DNA of 64,000 nucleotides. Origin: Chitinophaga sp. E66. Lineage in GTDB: Bacteria; Bacteroidota; Bacteroidia; Chitinophagales; Chitinophagaceae. Positions 41,943 to 53,125 of the stretch are shown piece by piece. A model generated the notes under the pieces. The model was not told the origin of the DNA. It saw nothing but the letters and a program-made list of their open reading frames with translations, and did no database searches. Made by a program: the position numbers and the translations under genes. The DNA lies in contig CP079103.1 in assembly GCA_019285755.1 (NCBI GenBank), positions 2,666,001-2,730,000 of the forward strand. Reading direction: 5' to 3'. Numbering within the stretch: the stretch's first letter is position 1; every line of letters starts with the position of its first letter.

Positions 41943-42627
41943 TCAAAAATCCTTTCGTTTGTAAAAGTAGGTTAGGACGGTCTTCGCGAATAACGCGTAT
42001 CCCTGTTCTTCCATAAACCGGTCCAGTTCGGATCCGATCATCTCTTTGAGGGTAGATCATTTTCCAGCAGCACCAGCCTGGGCCGGTATTTCTTCCAGTT
42101 ATTGGATCGCAGCACGTTGAAGTCCCATCCCTCCACGTCTACCGACATGAAGTCAATCGCCGCGCTCTTGGGCAAATGCTGATCCAGGATCGCCTCCAGC
42201 GTTTGTGCTTGTATCTTTACCACCTGCTCAACTTTGTAGCCAGCTACTTTACTGCGTTCCTCCGCCATGGATTTGGAAAAGGTGTTCAGAGCGCCTTCAT
42301 TGAACACGTAATAATCCAGCAATTCGGGCTTATCTGACACGGGGATTTCCAGGTTGATATCTTCCGGTCTTACCATCCGGAAAACATCCATGCTGCCGGG
42401 CGTAGCATCGATATTGATGCCTTTCCAACCCAGTTTATAGAATTTATACGTATTGGAAAAGCGTTGCGGGTGATGGGCGCCTACGTCCACAAAGAAGCCG
42501 CCGGGCTGGTATTCGAATATTCTCCCCAGTACGAGATCTTCCCCTTCCGGGAAAAGGACAGATTCTGAAAGGGCTCGGGTTTGGGTTCTAGCTTGAGTAA
42601 TTTCCTGGTAAGGCGTCTTAATCCCAT
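41943..42627 (-). CDS. FkbM-family methyltransferase
   Basis: About 228 residues. The SAM-binding core is FVDVGAHHPQRFSNTYKFY with the acidic end of strand 2 in GINIDATPGSMD; VLRSNNW and IDFMSVDVEGWDFNVL are further FkbM features. Frames shift near 42490 (before DVGAHHP) and 42062; the corrected C-terminus, ending YFYKRKDF, stops at 41943. FkbM enzymes O-methylate sugars or polyketides. No glycan cluster surrounds it, so the acceptor is unknown. It is divergent from the reductase at 42831. Confidence 0.85.
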
Positions 42628-42830
42628 GGTACTAAATTGCTTTATGTGATCGATTGGAATGATACTGATTGCGCTAAAGGTAACCTTGCGCCCGGCTCTC
42701 AGGTAGTTACGGCGTCCGGGATGTCGGAATCTGTCCGCAACAGGCGCAATTACCCCGTTGAAATGTCGCATACCGCCACCATCCGAAAGCAATATTCTTA
42801 CCAACTTTATCCTGCTAAATAATTCACTAT

Positions 42831-43385
42831 ATGCGAAAACTGAAATTACAGGTCCACATCAGCGTAGACGGCTTTGTTGCCGGCCCAAACGGGGAAATGG
42901 ACTGGATACATACGGGCGCCAGCCCTCAACCGGTCATCGACCTCGCCAACAGCTGCGACACCGTCTTGTTAGGCCGTAAAATGGCCCCCGGCTTCATACA
43001 ATACTGGCAAGGCCTGGCGGATAATCCCGGCGATCAGCCGCAGCCCCTGGCGCAGCAACTGGCCGGCATGCGCAAGATCGTATTCAGCCAGACGCTGACG
43101 GAGATGCCCGGCAGGAACGTCGAAGTCACTACCGCCGACCTCGCCGCCACGGTGAACGCCCTGAAAAAGGAACCAGGAAAAGACATCCTCGTTTATGGCG
43201 GCGCCACGCTCGTGAGCTACCTGGTAGACCTGAACCTGATCGACGAGTACCACCTGTTCACCAAGCCCGTGGCCCTGGGAACCGGGCTCCGGATCTTCAA
43301 TAACCGTAAGCGCCTGACGCTGATATCTTCCGTGTTTCATGATCAGCTGGTAACGATCAACACCTATGTTCCGGCTTCGTTATAA
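42831..43385 (+). CDS. Dihydrofolate-reductase-like (RibD C-terminal domain) protein
   Basis: Intact 184-residue protein: LKLQVHISVDGFVAGPNGEM, TVLLGRKMAPGFIQYW, KIVFSQTLTEMP, DILVYGGATLVSYLVDLNLI and DEYHLFTKPVALGTGLRIF. It shares the NADPH-binding GG loop and the start pattern with the member at 35070, but the two are clearly diverged, not recent copies. Cytoplasmic reductase with unknown substrate. Confidence 0.9.
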   Translation: MRKLKLQVHISVDGFVAGPNGEMDWIHTGASPQPVIDLANSCDTVLLGRKMAPGFIQYWQGLADNPGDQPQPLAQQLAGMRKIVFSQTLTEMPGRNVEVTTADLAATVNALKKEPGKDILVYGGATLVSYLVDLNLIDEYHLFTKPVALGTGLRIFNNRKRLTLISSVFHDQLVTINTYVPASL

Positions 43386-43407
43386 TCAAGTAATTTCTGG
43401 TAAAAGC

Positions 43408-43441
43408 AAACCCGCGCCGATCAAAAGATCTGCGCGGGTTT
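43408..43441. terminator. Bidirectional terminator
   Basis: Stem AAACCCGCGC and GCGCGGGTTT with a 14-base loop, between convergent reductase and S41 peptidase genes. Confidence 0.85.
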
Positions 43442-43463
43442 GAATTTTATGTCAGCCTGCATG

Positions 43464-44491
43464 CTACCAGGGCAATTGCCTGATAAGCGCCGCCATGTCT
43501 ACCTGTGCGGGAATCTTGCAGGGATAATCAGGGATCAGCTGGTTCAGGGGTCGCGCCCTGGGGCGTACCCATTCCTTAACCCCAAATCGTAACTCCAGCC
43601 CCGTGTTCGGCAGGTTGACGGAATAGATCTCCCGAACTTCGTAGGATGCGCGTGCTCCGGTATCTCGCCGGCCAGCGGCGCCATTTTGTTATCTTTAACC
43701 AGCGTGGCGAACATCATGGCGCTGGAGAAGGTGGGTTTCCCTACCAGCACGATCACTTTCCCTTTAAAGCGATAAGGCGGTTCCGCCGGAGTGATCACTG
43801 CCGATGCGCTTTGCATAATCTCCCCGGGTTGCATTTTTCGTAGGCCTCGTCGCTGAATCCCCACGATTTGAGCCGTTGCAGGTATTCATCGCTCCGTTTC
43901 CAGTTCATGGAATAAGACTTGTACGGCTTGCTGTAAAAGCGGTCTATCAGCATGTCGCCCACGCCGGAATGCCCGCCTTCGTTGCGGCTTACATCGATGA
44001 GCAGGCGTTTGACGCCATCTTTTGATCAGGTTGAAGATACTGTCTATGTTGCGTTCATACACTTGCATATCATCCCGTCCCGGCCGTGTCCCGAACGAAC
44101 GCGCGTTGATGTACCCCGTATTCCCGTAACGTGTGTACGAGATGTTGGTAGCTACACTGTCGGCATAGTCGATTTCTTTACGGGCGCCGGGAGTGTTCCG
44201 GTCGGACAGCCGGGAATGCTCATCATCCAGCGGCAGCAGCGCCGCCGCCGCCTTCCGCTGAAAATCTGCCGTGCTCATGGGCGCCGTAAACCCGGCTTCC
44301 AGCGAATCGAGATATTGGTTATACCGTTCTTTCGTGAACTTAGAATAGGGATTGGCATGCACCTGCAACATCTGTTTGCGTAAATACCGGAAGTCTTCCT
44401 GCAGTTGGGCCGGTGAATAGGTTTTTTCCTGCGAAAAGGAGACTGCCGCCGGAAGAAAAAATGTAACCAGGCAGGCGATAGATTTGAACAT
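43464..44491 (-). CDS. S41-family (C-terminal processing) peptidase
   Basis: About 342 residues. Signal peptide (SIACLVTFFLPAAVSFSQ), an N-terminal helical cap (QLQEDFRYLRKQMLQVHANP), then the protease fold with DVSRNEGGHSGVG, GKVIVLVGKPTFSSAMMFAT, where the second Ser of FSS is the likely nucleophile, and a Lys downstream in LVKDNKMAP. Breaks occur near 44020, 43870 and 43600. No PDZ domain was recognised, unlike CtpA. A periplasmic or surface protease is inferred. Confidence 0.85.
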
Positions 44492-44633
44492 AGAACAGCG
44501 TTTCGCGTAAGATAATCGTTCATAAGGTAAAATTAAAGTGCAAATACCGCTGGATAAGCTGGCTGATGGCCGGCCCCGGGATTTTAAGCACATTTTAACT
44601 TGCCGCCCGGCGATTCTTTGGGACCTTTGCGGG

Positions 44634-45332
44634 ATGAACAGGATCCTGCTCACGGAAGATGATAACCGGGTTGCTTCCTTCATCCGGAAAGGACTGGAGG
44701 AAAACGGCTACCTCGCCCATGTAGCCATCACGGGCACGGATGGGCTGACCGAAGCCGGCTCTACAGACTACGACGCCATCATCCTCGATGTCATGCTCCC
44801 CGACATGGACGGATTCGACGTATGCGCCATACTCCGCAAGCGCGGCATCACCACGCCCGTGATCATGCTCAGCGCCCTCAACTCGCCGGAAGAAAAGATC
44901 AAAGGACTGCAATGCGGGGCCGATGATTACCTCTCCAAACCGTTCCTTTTCGAAGAACTGCTGGCCCGCATCCAGGCACAGTTAAGACGGATGGAATTCA
45001 ACCGCGGCATCACCGACATCCAGCGGTATGCAGGGATAGAGATCAACATGGCCGAACAATGCGCTTTCCGCGACGGAAAAGACCTGAAGCTCTCGCCCCG
45101 CGAGTTCAAATTGCTGGCTTTCCTCGTCCGCAACCGTGAAAAGGCCATCTCCCGCCCGCAGATCGCGCAATCCGTATGGGATATCCATTTCAGTTCCAAT
45201 ACCAACGTGGTAGACGTGTACATCAATTACCTCCGCCGCAAGCTGGACAAGGATTATACCCATCCGCTGATACATACCGTCAAAGGGCGTGGCTACATGC
45301 TCAAACAGAAAGACCATGAGCCTGCGTCGTAA
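44634..45332 (+). CDS. OmpR-family response regulator (metal efflux)
   Basis: Intact 232-residue regulator: receiver with ILLTEDDNRVASFIRKGL, Asp in AIILDVMLPDMDGFD, SALNSPEEKIKGL and YLSKPFLFEELL; winged-helix DNA-binding domain with LKLSPREFKLLAFLVRN, SRPQIAQSVWDIHF, VDVYINYLRRKLD and TVKGRGYML. It most resembles the CusR/CopR group. Its stop overlaps the kinase start by 17 bp. It heads the metal-efflux locus and probably activates the pump genes downstream. Its ATG is only a few bases after ACCTTTGC, a partial -7 match. Confidence 0.93.
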   Translation: MNRILLTEDDNRVASFIRKGLEENGYLAHVAITGTDGLTEAGSTDYDAIILDVMLPDMDGFDVCAILRKRGITTPVIMLSALNSPEEKIKGLQCGADDYLSKPFLFEELLARIQAQLRRMEFNRGITDIQRYAGIEINMAEQCAFRDGKDLKLSPREFKLLAFLVRNREKAISRPQIAQSVWDIHFSSNTNVVDVYINYLRRKLDKDYTHPLIHTVKGRGYMLKQKDHEPAS

Positions 45333-46696
45333 GCTGACCTTACGGTCTGCCGTAATATTTGCGCTTACCCTGGGCTTCGTGTTGCTGGGCGCTTATTTAC
45401 TGTTCCGCCACTACACCCGCGAACTTTATTACCGCAAGCTGGAAGAGCGCGCCCGCACAGCGGCGATCTTCTACCTTGAAAAAGACGAGCTCACCGGCAG
45501 CAGGTACCGAGAGATAGAGGAGAAGTACCGGCAGATCAGCAACGAGCCTATCCGGCTGTACGATGCGAACGATCTAAGCATTTACATTGACGACCGGGAA
45601 GACTATACGCTTTCGTCCGCCCAACTGCAGTCCATCCAACGCCTGGGCGCGCGCATGTTCCGGGCAGGGGAGCGGCAATGCGCCGGCATTTACTACAAAG
45701 ACAACCAGGGCGATTTCATCGTGGTGGCCTCTGGCCCGATACAACCGGCACAGCGCAGTTGCTGGTGCTCCGCTGGATGCTGGCGGGCTTCTTCCTTTGG
45801 GGATGCTCATCAACTACTCCATGACCCGGTGGCTGTCGTATCGCACATTCCGGCCCTTTTCCCGCCTCATCCGCAAAGTCAACGCCATCACGGCGGACAA
45901 CCTCCATACCCGGCTGGATGTCCCGGACAGGAAGCCTGATGAGCTCACCGCGCTCATCACCACATTCAACTACTTTCTCGAACGCCTGGAATCGGGCGTG
46001 CGTAGCCAGCGCAACTTCCTGCGCAATGCGTCACACGAACTGAAAACCCCGCTGGCCGCCATGATCGGCGGGCTGGACGTTACCCTCCGCCATCCGCGCA
46101 GCAACGATGAATACCACGGCCAGTTACAACTGCTACGGCAGGAAGCGCTGCACCTGCAATCCATCACAGAAGGTCTGCTCGCCCTCTCCGGACTGGAACT
46201 ATCTCCACCGCCCATGAACGACGTCCGCATCGATGAAGTGCTCTGGAACGTGCTCGAAAAGGCCGCGGCCGATTATCCCGGCGCGGAAGTACATGCCGAC
46301 CTGGACGACGTGGCGGATGAGGAGGCCCTGCTGACCGTTCATGGCAACAGGGAGCTGCTGTTCGTAGCGCTTTCTAATCTCGTCGATAACGCCATCAAAT
46401 TTTCCCGCCCCGAACCGGTGCAGGTGAAAGTGACCGCTGAGAGCGGGCGCCTCGTAATCGCCGTGAGCGACCGCGGCCCGGGCATATCGCCGGAGGAGCA
46501 GGCGAAGATCTTCGAACTGTTTTACCGTTCTCCCGCCACGCGCATGGTACCCGGCCACGGCATCGGGCTGCACCTCACCATGCAGATCCTTGGCCGGCAT
46601 CGCATTACGCGGGAAGTATGGGCTGCAGAAAGTGGAGGAACCGTCTTCCGCCTGTTGTTCCCGTCGCCATTCTCATCATTTTCTAATCTGGCGTAA
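45316..46696 (+). CDS. HAMP-domain sensor histidine kinase (metal efflux)
   Basis: About 460 residues. Helix 1 (AVIFALTLGFVLLGAYLLF), a periplasmic domain of about 130 residues (YYRKLEERARTAAIFYLEKD, LGARMFRAG), helix 2 near 45770 (MLAGFFLLGMLI), a HAMP region, the H-box ASHELKTPLAAM, N-box LSNLVDNAIKFS, G1 VSDRGPGISPE and G2 GHGIGLHLT. The frame breaks near 45755. Periplasmic sensing of a metal ion is the expected role from its place before a TolC/adaptor/RND set. Confidence 0.9.
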
Positions 46697-46719
46697 AAAT
46701 GCCTCTAATGCGGGCGCAA

Positions 46720-46727
46720 TAGTTTTG
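46720..46727 (+). promoter_or_regulatory. -7 element of the efflux operon
   Basis: TAGTTTTG, a TAnnTTTG match, 9 bp before the tolC-like ATG at 46736, implying a very short leader and a promoter separate from that of the two-component genes. Confidence 0.55.
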
Positions 46728-46735
46728 CGCCTGAT

Positions 46736-48011
46736 ATGTTACGATTCGCATTTCTTCCCCTGCTATTATTCTCCATGACCAGCCCGGCGCAGCAACCGGC
46801 AGACACGCTGCAGTACACGCCAGCGGAAGCGGAGAGGGTCTTCCTCGAAAACAACCTGGGCCTCCTGGCCGCCCGCCTCGATATTTCCCGGGCGGATGCC
46901 CGGATACTGCAAGCCAAAGCCTGGCCCAATCCCAACTTCACGCTGGATGAAGTGAACCTCTGGGCAACGGCCCGCCAGCGCAGCGGAGAAACCGTTTCCC
47001 CGGCGTTTCCCGGGGCTGGGGTAAAACCAGCAGTTTGCCCTTCAGCTGGAACAGATGGTACAGACGGCCCGCAAAGGGGCAAAGCCATCCGGCTGGAGAC
47101 AGACAGCAAGGCATTGGCGGAGAAAACATTTATGGAACTGCTCCAGGTCATGCGGCTGGAATTGCGTCAGTCGGCCGCGGAACTTTCCTGCGCCCAGGCC
47201 CTCTGGCGGGATGTGCGCGACCAGCTGGTATTGACCGACAGGCTACTGCAGGTCCAGGTCATGCAGGCGCAACTGGGCAATGCCCCCAGGCGGAGGTCTA
47301 CCGCTTACGGGCACTGCAACAATCCCTCAAAGCCACGGCCAACGAACTGTTGGAGGCCGCCGGCGAAAAAGAACGGGCGTTGAAGCTGCTGCTGGCTACC
47401 CCGCCTGCCACGAGCGTCCAGGTCTCCTCACCGGCCAGCATTCCTGAGATACGCATCCCGCCGCTGGATACCCTGCTGGCGCATGCGGAACAATATCATC
47501 CTCGCTGCAGACGGCCGCCGCCAATGTGCAGCTGCATCAATCCGCCTATGCGCTCGAGCGCGCGAAGCGGGTTCCCGATCTGCAATTCAAAGCGGGGTAC
47601 GACCGTAACGGCAGCACGATGCTGGACTTCTTCGGCATCGGCGCCTCCATGGACCTCCCCGTCTTCAACCGCAACAAAGGCAACATCCGCGACGCCCGCC
47701 TGCAATGGCGGCAAAGCGAAATCAAACGCGATCAGGCCCTGCACGCCCTGCAAACCGACGTGGTGCGCGCGCGGCAGGAACTGGAACGTTCCGTATCCGC
47801 AGCGCAAGGCATGGGCGGCGATTACCTCCGGCAACTCGACCTGCTGCTGGAAGGCGTATCCCTGAACTTCCGCGACCGGCACCTCAGCCTCGTCGCATTC
47901 CTGGATTACTTCACGGCCTTCCAGGACAACAAGCGCCTCTATCATGAAGCGCTCCGCAACATCATCCTTAAACAATCCGCATTGGAATATTTAACCGGCA
48001 ACACCTTATGA
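46736..48011 (+). CDS. TolC-family outer-membrane efflux protein (CusC/CzcC-like)
   Basis: About 425 residues. Signal peptide MLRFAFLPLLLFSMTSPAQQ followed by the duplicated helical-hairpin pattern of TolC proteins: LDISRADARILQAKAWPNPN, LLQVMRLELRQSAAEL, LRALQQSLKATANELLEAAG, then SAYALERAKRVPDLQFKAGY, FFGIGASMDLPVFNRNKGNI and FRDRHLSLVAFLDYFTAFQD. Frames break near 47000, 47290 and 47505. It forms the outer-membrane duct for the metal pump. Its stop overlaps the adaptor start (ATGA). Confidence 0.9.
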
Positions 48012-49093
48012 CATCATTTCGAACTTACGCGCTGGCCGTAACCCTGGCGGCAGCCGGCTGTAACACACCGCCGCCGCCCGAATCAGTGCCTGCCTCACGG
48101 CCCTGCATAGCGCCCGAACTGAGGGAGCGCATAGAACTGTCTATGGTCCGCCAGGCTCAATGGCAGCCAAATCTGCCGTTAACGGGCATGGTAAGCTACG
48201 ACGAAGAGAAAGTATACCGCTTCGTGCCCTTGCTCAGCGGCGTTGTAAAGCAACTGAACGTGAAACTGGGCGACCGTGTCCGGAAAGGCCAGCTGCTCAT
48301 GGAGATCCAAAGCCCGGAGTTGAGCGCCATGGCCACAGAACTGGAAGTAGCCCGCGCGCAGCTCGCTTTCGCCGAGCGAAAGCTGCAGGCGGAACAACAA
48401 CTCCGTCAAAGCGGCGTATCCGCCGATAAGGATGTGCTCGAAGCCCAGTCCGAAGCCGCGGCGGCACGGTCGGCCATCGCCCGCATCACGCAGGCTGTTT
48501 CTATCTACGGCGGCAGCCTGGAGAAAGGCGCCCTGCTGGTCCGCGCGGCGCTGGACGGCTACATCGTGGAAAAGAACATTGTGACCGGCGCGCAGGTGGA
48601 AGCCGGGCAGGCGCCGTTGTTCGTGCTGTCAGACCTGGAGGAAGTATGGGTGCAGGCCAATATTTACACCGGGCAACTTGGTGAAATAGAAAAGGGCCAG
48701 TCGGTGCAGATCACCACCACGGCCTATCCCGGCAAGATGTTCGAAGGACGGATAGACCGGCTTTCGGGTGTGTTCGATCCGGAAGAGCGCGTGCTGAAAG
48801 CGATCATCACCCTGCATAACCGCGACCTGCGGCTCAAGCCCGGCATGATGGTAGAAGTGAACGTACGGCAATCCGCAGCATCCGCGGCCGCGGTGCCCGT
48901 ATCCGCAGCCGTGTTCGACAATAACCGCTTCCATGTGCTGCGTTACCATAGCGAGTGCGAGGTAGACATCATCCCGGTCGAAACCGCCTTCGAAACCAAA
49001 GACACCCTCTACATCCGCAACGGCGTTGCGCCCGGTGATACCATTATCACCCGTAATCCGCTGCTGATCTATGCCTGGCTCAAAGACAACTGA
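48008..49093 (+). CDS. RND efflux periplasmic adaptor (CusB/CzcB-like)
   Basis: Intact 361-residue adaptor with a lipoprotein-type leader (LAVTLAAAGC). It has the split lipoyl domain (VKQLNVKLGDRVRKGQLLME and IYGGSLEKGALLVRAALDGY), the helical hairpin (VARAQLAFAERKLQAEQQL), a beta-barrel (VQANIYTGQLGEIEKGQSVQ) and a membrane-proximal domain ending in LLIYAWLKDN. It has no long Met- or His-rich N-terminus, so the metal cannot be read from it. The RND gene starts 2 bp after its stop. Confidence 0.92.
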   Translation: MTSFRTYALAVTLAAAGCNTPPPPESVPASRPCIAPELRERIELSMVRQAQWQPNLPLTGMVSYDEEKVYRFVPLLSGVVKQLNVKLGDRVRKGQLLMEIQSPELSAMATELEVARAQLAFAERKLQAEQQLRQSGVSADKDVLEAQSEAAAARSAIARITQAVSIYGGSLEKGALLVRAALDGYIVEKNIVTGAQVEAGQAPLFVLSDLEEVWVQANIYTGQLGEIEKGQSVQITTTAYPGKMFEGRIDRLSGVFDPEERVLKAIITLHNRDLRLKPGMMVEVNVRQSAASAAAVPVSAAVFDNNRFHVLRYHSECEVDIIPVETAFETKDTLYIRNGVAPGDTIITRNPLLIYAWLKDN

Positions 49094-49095
49094 AC

Positions 49096-52000
49096 ATGAC
49101 GAAATTTGTAGAACGCATCGTAGGCTTTGCGCTGCGCAATCATATCCTGGTATTTTTCCTGACCGCGCTGCTGGCGGCCGGCGGCGTGATCAGCTACCTC
49201 CATACCCCTGTGGAAGCCTATCCCGACGTCACCAATACCCGCGCCCGCATCATCACGCAATGGCCGGGCCGCAGCGCAGAAGAAGTAGAGAAGTTCGTGA
49301 CGCTGCCTATCACCAAGGAGATGAGCACGATACCCGGTAAAACGGACGTCCGTTCGATCTCCCTGTTCGGGCTGTCGGTGGTGACGGTCAACTTCCGGGA
49401 TGATATCGACGATTTCTACGCCCAGCAATATGCCGCCAACCGCATCCACAACGTAGACCTGCCCGAAGGTGCCGATGCGGAAGTGGAACCGCCCTATGGC
49501 GCCACGGGTGAGATCTTCCGGTATGTCATCAAAAGTAAAGACCGTCCTATCCGGGAGCTTTTCTCCTCCAGAAATGGATGATAGAACGTGAACTGGTGGC
49601 GGTACCGGGCGTGGCGGACGTGGTCAGCTTTGGCGGGGAAGAAAAGATCTACGAGATCCGCGTGAACCCCGTGCAGCTGGCCAACTATAACCTCACCGCG
49701 CTCGATGTGTTCGAGGCGGTCAGCAACAGCAACATCAACGTCGGGGAGACGTTATCCAGAAAGGTTCCCAGGCGTACGTAGTGCGCGGCATCGGGCTGCT
49801 GGACAAGATCCCCGACATAGAAAGCATCCTCATCCGCGACGTTAAAGGCACCCCGTACTGGTGCGCCATGTTGCCGAAGTAATTGAATCCGGCAAACCGC
49901 GCCTGGGCCAGGCGGGGCTCGATGGCGCCGATGACCTTGTGGAAGGTATCGTGGTCATGCTCCGGGGCGAGAACCCCAGCGAGGTGGTGGAACGACTTAA
50001 AGCCCGCATCGACGACCTCAACAACCGCCTCCCCCGCCGGATGTGAAAATAGTAGCCTTCCACGACCGTACCGGTCTGGTCGATAAAACCGTCAACACCG
50101 TGACGCACAACCTGGTTGAAGGAATCTTCCTCGTGTCTGTCGTGGTGTTCATATTCCTCTTCAACTGGCGCACCACCCTCATCGTGGCTTCCGTCATACC
50201 CTGGCATTCCTGTTCGCATTGATGATGCTCAGGATACAGGGCTTGTCCGCTAACCTCATCTCCATTGGCGCGGTGGATTTCGGGTTGCTGCTGGAAGGAA
50301 CCATGGTGATCGTGGAGCACGTCTTTGTAGGGCTCGACAAGCGCGCCGGGAACTGGGCATGGAACGGTTCAACCGGGTGTCGAAGCTGGGCATTATCCGC
50401 AAGAACGCACGCGCGGTGGCCAAATCGATCCTGTTCGCGCAGGTCATCCTGATCGTGGCGCTCATGCCCATCTTCACGTTCCAGAAAGTGGAAGGCAAGA
50501 TGTTCGCCCCGCTGGCCTTCACGCTCGGTTACGCCCTCCTCGGGGCGCTGCTGCTCAGTCTTACCTACGTACCCGCTATGTGCAAGGTGCTGTTGACAAA
50601 GAACGTGCGCGACAGGGAGAACCCTGTCACCAACTTCTTCCGCAACAATATCTTCCGGCTTTTCCGGTTCGCCTCGCGGTATAAGAAAGGCACCATCCTG
50701 GGCTTCTTGGCGCTTTTGCTGGCTTGCGGATTCGGCTTCACAAGACTGGGAACGGAATTCATCCCGCAGCTTAACGAAGGCGCCCTCTATATCCGGGCCA
50801 GTTTACCCAACAGCGTCAACCTCGACGAATCCGTGCGGCTTACAAAAGAAATGAAAGAACAACTGCTGCACTTCGATGAAGTGAAGTTCGTACTGACGCA
50901 AACGGGACGCCCCAACGACGGTACAGACCCCACCGGGTTTTTCAACATCGAGTTCCACGTGCAGCTGAAAGACGCGTCCGACTGGCGCCGTAAAGTGAAG
51001 AAAGACGTACTGCTGGCAGAAATAGAATCCTCGCTGTCTGCTTACCCCGGCGTGGTATTCAGCTTCAGTCAGCCCATCATGGACAACGTGGCCGAATACG
51101 TGGCCGGTGTAAAAAGCTCATTGGTAGTGAAAGTCTTCGGAGACGACCTCTACGCCCTGGAGAACACGGCAGACAGCATCGCGGGCGTACTGCGGACGGT
51201 CGACGGCATCACGGACCTCAACATCTACCGCAACATCGGCCTGCCGGAGCTGCGCATACGCCTCAGCGAGAGCCGCATGGCCCGCTACGGTGTAAGCATG
51301 CGCGATGCGCAGGCGGTGATAGAGCTGGCGATCGGGGGAAGGCGGCGTCTACTTTCTATGAGAACGACCGCATGTTCGATATCCGTGTGCGGTACGATAA
51401 GCCTTACCGCGAATCCGGCCAGGACATTAAGAACATCCTTGTACCCGCCGCGGGCGGCGCAAAGGTGCCGCTGTATGAGATCGCGGATATCGGGTCGTTT
51501 ACCGGGCCGGCGTTCATCTACCGCCAGGGTAACAGCCGGTATATCGCCGTGGGCTTTTCTATCCGCGGCCGCGATCTGGGGGCACTATCGCCGAGGCGCA
51601 ACGGAAAGTAAACGCATCGGTGAAACTGCCGCCTTCTTACGGGATGGAATGGGCGGGTGAGTTCGAGAACCAGCAAAGGGCTACCAAACGGCTGGTGGTC
51701 ATCGTACCGATATCGCTGTTACTGATCTTCTTCCTGCTGTACCTGAACTTCGGGAATCTCAAAGACACGCTGGTGTCCTTGTCTACATTGCCATTTGCCT
51801 TTATCGGCGGCTTTTCTCGCTATGGGCCACCGGCACCATCTTCGGCATCTCCGCCGGTATCGGTTTCATCATTCTGTTCGGTGTGGGCACGATAGACGGT
51901 ATCATCCTCATTAGCGTCATGAAGCAATACCTCCAACAGGGAATGCCCCTGCGCCAGGCTATTGCCGACGGAGTATATGAGCGCATCCGGCCGGTGTTCA

Positions 52001-52179
52001 TGATCGCGGTCATGGGCTCGTTGGGATTGTTGCCCGCGGCGCTGTCTTCGGGCATGGGATCGGAAATTCAAAAGCCGCTGGCCATCATGATCGTGGGCGG
52101 ACTGCTCATCTGCATGATCCTTAGCCTCATGGTGCTCCCGCAGCTCTTTTACTTTGCTTACCGGAAACAAAAGGTGTAG
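49096..52179 (+). CDS. Heavy-metal RND pump (CusA/CzcA family)
   Basis: About 1027 residues, broken near 49570, 49760, 49850, 50040, 50195, 50350, 51345, 51590 and 51815. It begins FVERIVGFALRNHILVFF, with YPDVTNTRARIITQWPGRSA and VSFGGEEKIYEIRVNP in the porter domain, and TM4 AVDFGLLLEGTMVIVEHVF. In CzcA-type pumps TM4 reads DFG-x3-DG-x4-VE; here the first Asp and last Glu are kept but the middle Asp is Glu. Later blocks include GTEFIPQLNEGALYIRA, FNIEFHVQLKD and GVGTIDGIILISVM. It exports Cu/Ag or Zn/Co/Cd; no Met triad could be placed with certainty, so the metal is open. Confidence 0.93.
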
Positions 52180-52197
52180 GGATTAACGTGGACAAAC

Positions 52198-52221
52198 ACC
52201 CGGCCTGTTCTCAGGCCGGGT
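52198..52221 (+). terminator. Terminator of the efflux operon
   Basis: ACCCGGCCTG and CAGGCCGGGT with a short loop, followed by TATTTTG, 18 bp after the RND stop. Confidence 0.85.
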
Positions 52222-52289
52222 TATTTTGTTTATCTTCCGGTTACGTTATAAATGCAGCAGTAACGTTCGTACCTCAACGAATAAGCCCC

Positions 52290-53101
52290 TCATGACGCCC
52301 ATTCCGTAGGCGCTTTCCCGTATTTCTTCTTAAAGGAATGGGAGAAGTGCGACAGGCTCTCGAATCCCAGGTCGAGATAAAAGGCGGAGGGTTTTCTGTT
52401 TTCTTTTCGATCAGGTGCATCGCTTCTTCCAGCCGCTTCTCCAGCAGCCATTGCCGGGGCGGCAGGCCGAATATTTTCTGGAAATCGCGCTTGAAGCCCG
52501 CGAGGCTTCTGCCTGTCAGCTGCGCGAATTGTCCGATGGGGATATTGTAATGATAATTGCTGACCATGAACTTCTCCAGGTCGATCTTATACGGTTCCGA
52601 GAAATCGAACAGGAAGGCCTTCAGCTCAGGCATCACATCCAGCAACAGGTATACCGCTTCCCGCACTTTCAGCATCCCTACCGCCGTGGTGACCTTCCGC
52701 TCCGGATGGTTCACGTACGGCAGCAGGGACTGAAAGAAAGCGGTCAGAAAGTCATTGCTCTGAATTAGTACGTTTGATAGGCCTGCATACTTCTCCGTAA
52801 CCCCGATATGCTCCTCCAGCGCTATCCTGCGCAGCAGGTCTTCCTGCAGCCGGATCACGATGGTCTGGTAGGTGTCTCCCGGCTCCGGGACCTTGGTAAG
52901 CTCTCCCAGCTGGTTCTTGCGCACGAGCAGCATCTGACCGCCTTCCATGTCTACCCGCTCGCTGGCCGTTTCCAGCGTGAATTGCCCCTTTACCTGGAGG
53001 ATGAGGGTATTGTCATGCATAAAGGCCACTTTCTCCTTCCGCATGTCGGAATAGTAGGAAAAGAAGATAACGCCGGGAAGTAATTCGGTAGGTTGCAACA
53101 T
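52290..53101 (-). CDS. AraC-family transcriptional regulator
   Basis: About 270 residues. A cupin-like N-terminal sensor half (LLPGVIFFSYYSDMRKEK, LQVKGQFTLETASERVDMEG) and the C-terminal double helix-turn-helix: FMVSNYHYNIPIGQFAQLTG, RSLAGFKRDFQKIFGLPPRQ, WLLEKRLEEAMHLI, then after a base lost near 52390 FYLDLGFESLSHFSHSF and YGKAPTEW, ending at 52290. It lies 24 bp downstream of the aldo/keto reductase gene on the same strand and probably regulates it. Confidence 0.9.
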
Positions 53102-53125
53102 GCCGTAAAGGTACTAAAACGCGGC

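Noticed and set aside
49096..52179. RND pump as a decayed pseudogene
   Set aside because: Every part of the protein is present and conserved; the breaks are one-base losses like those in all neighbours.
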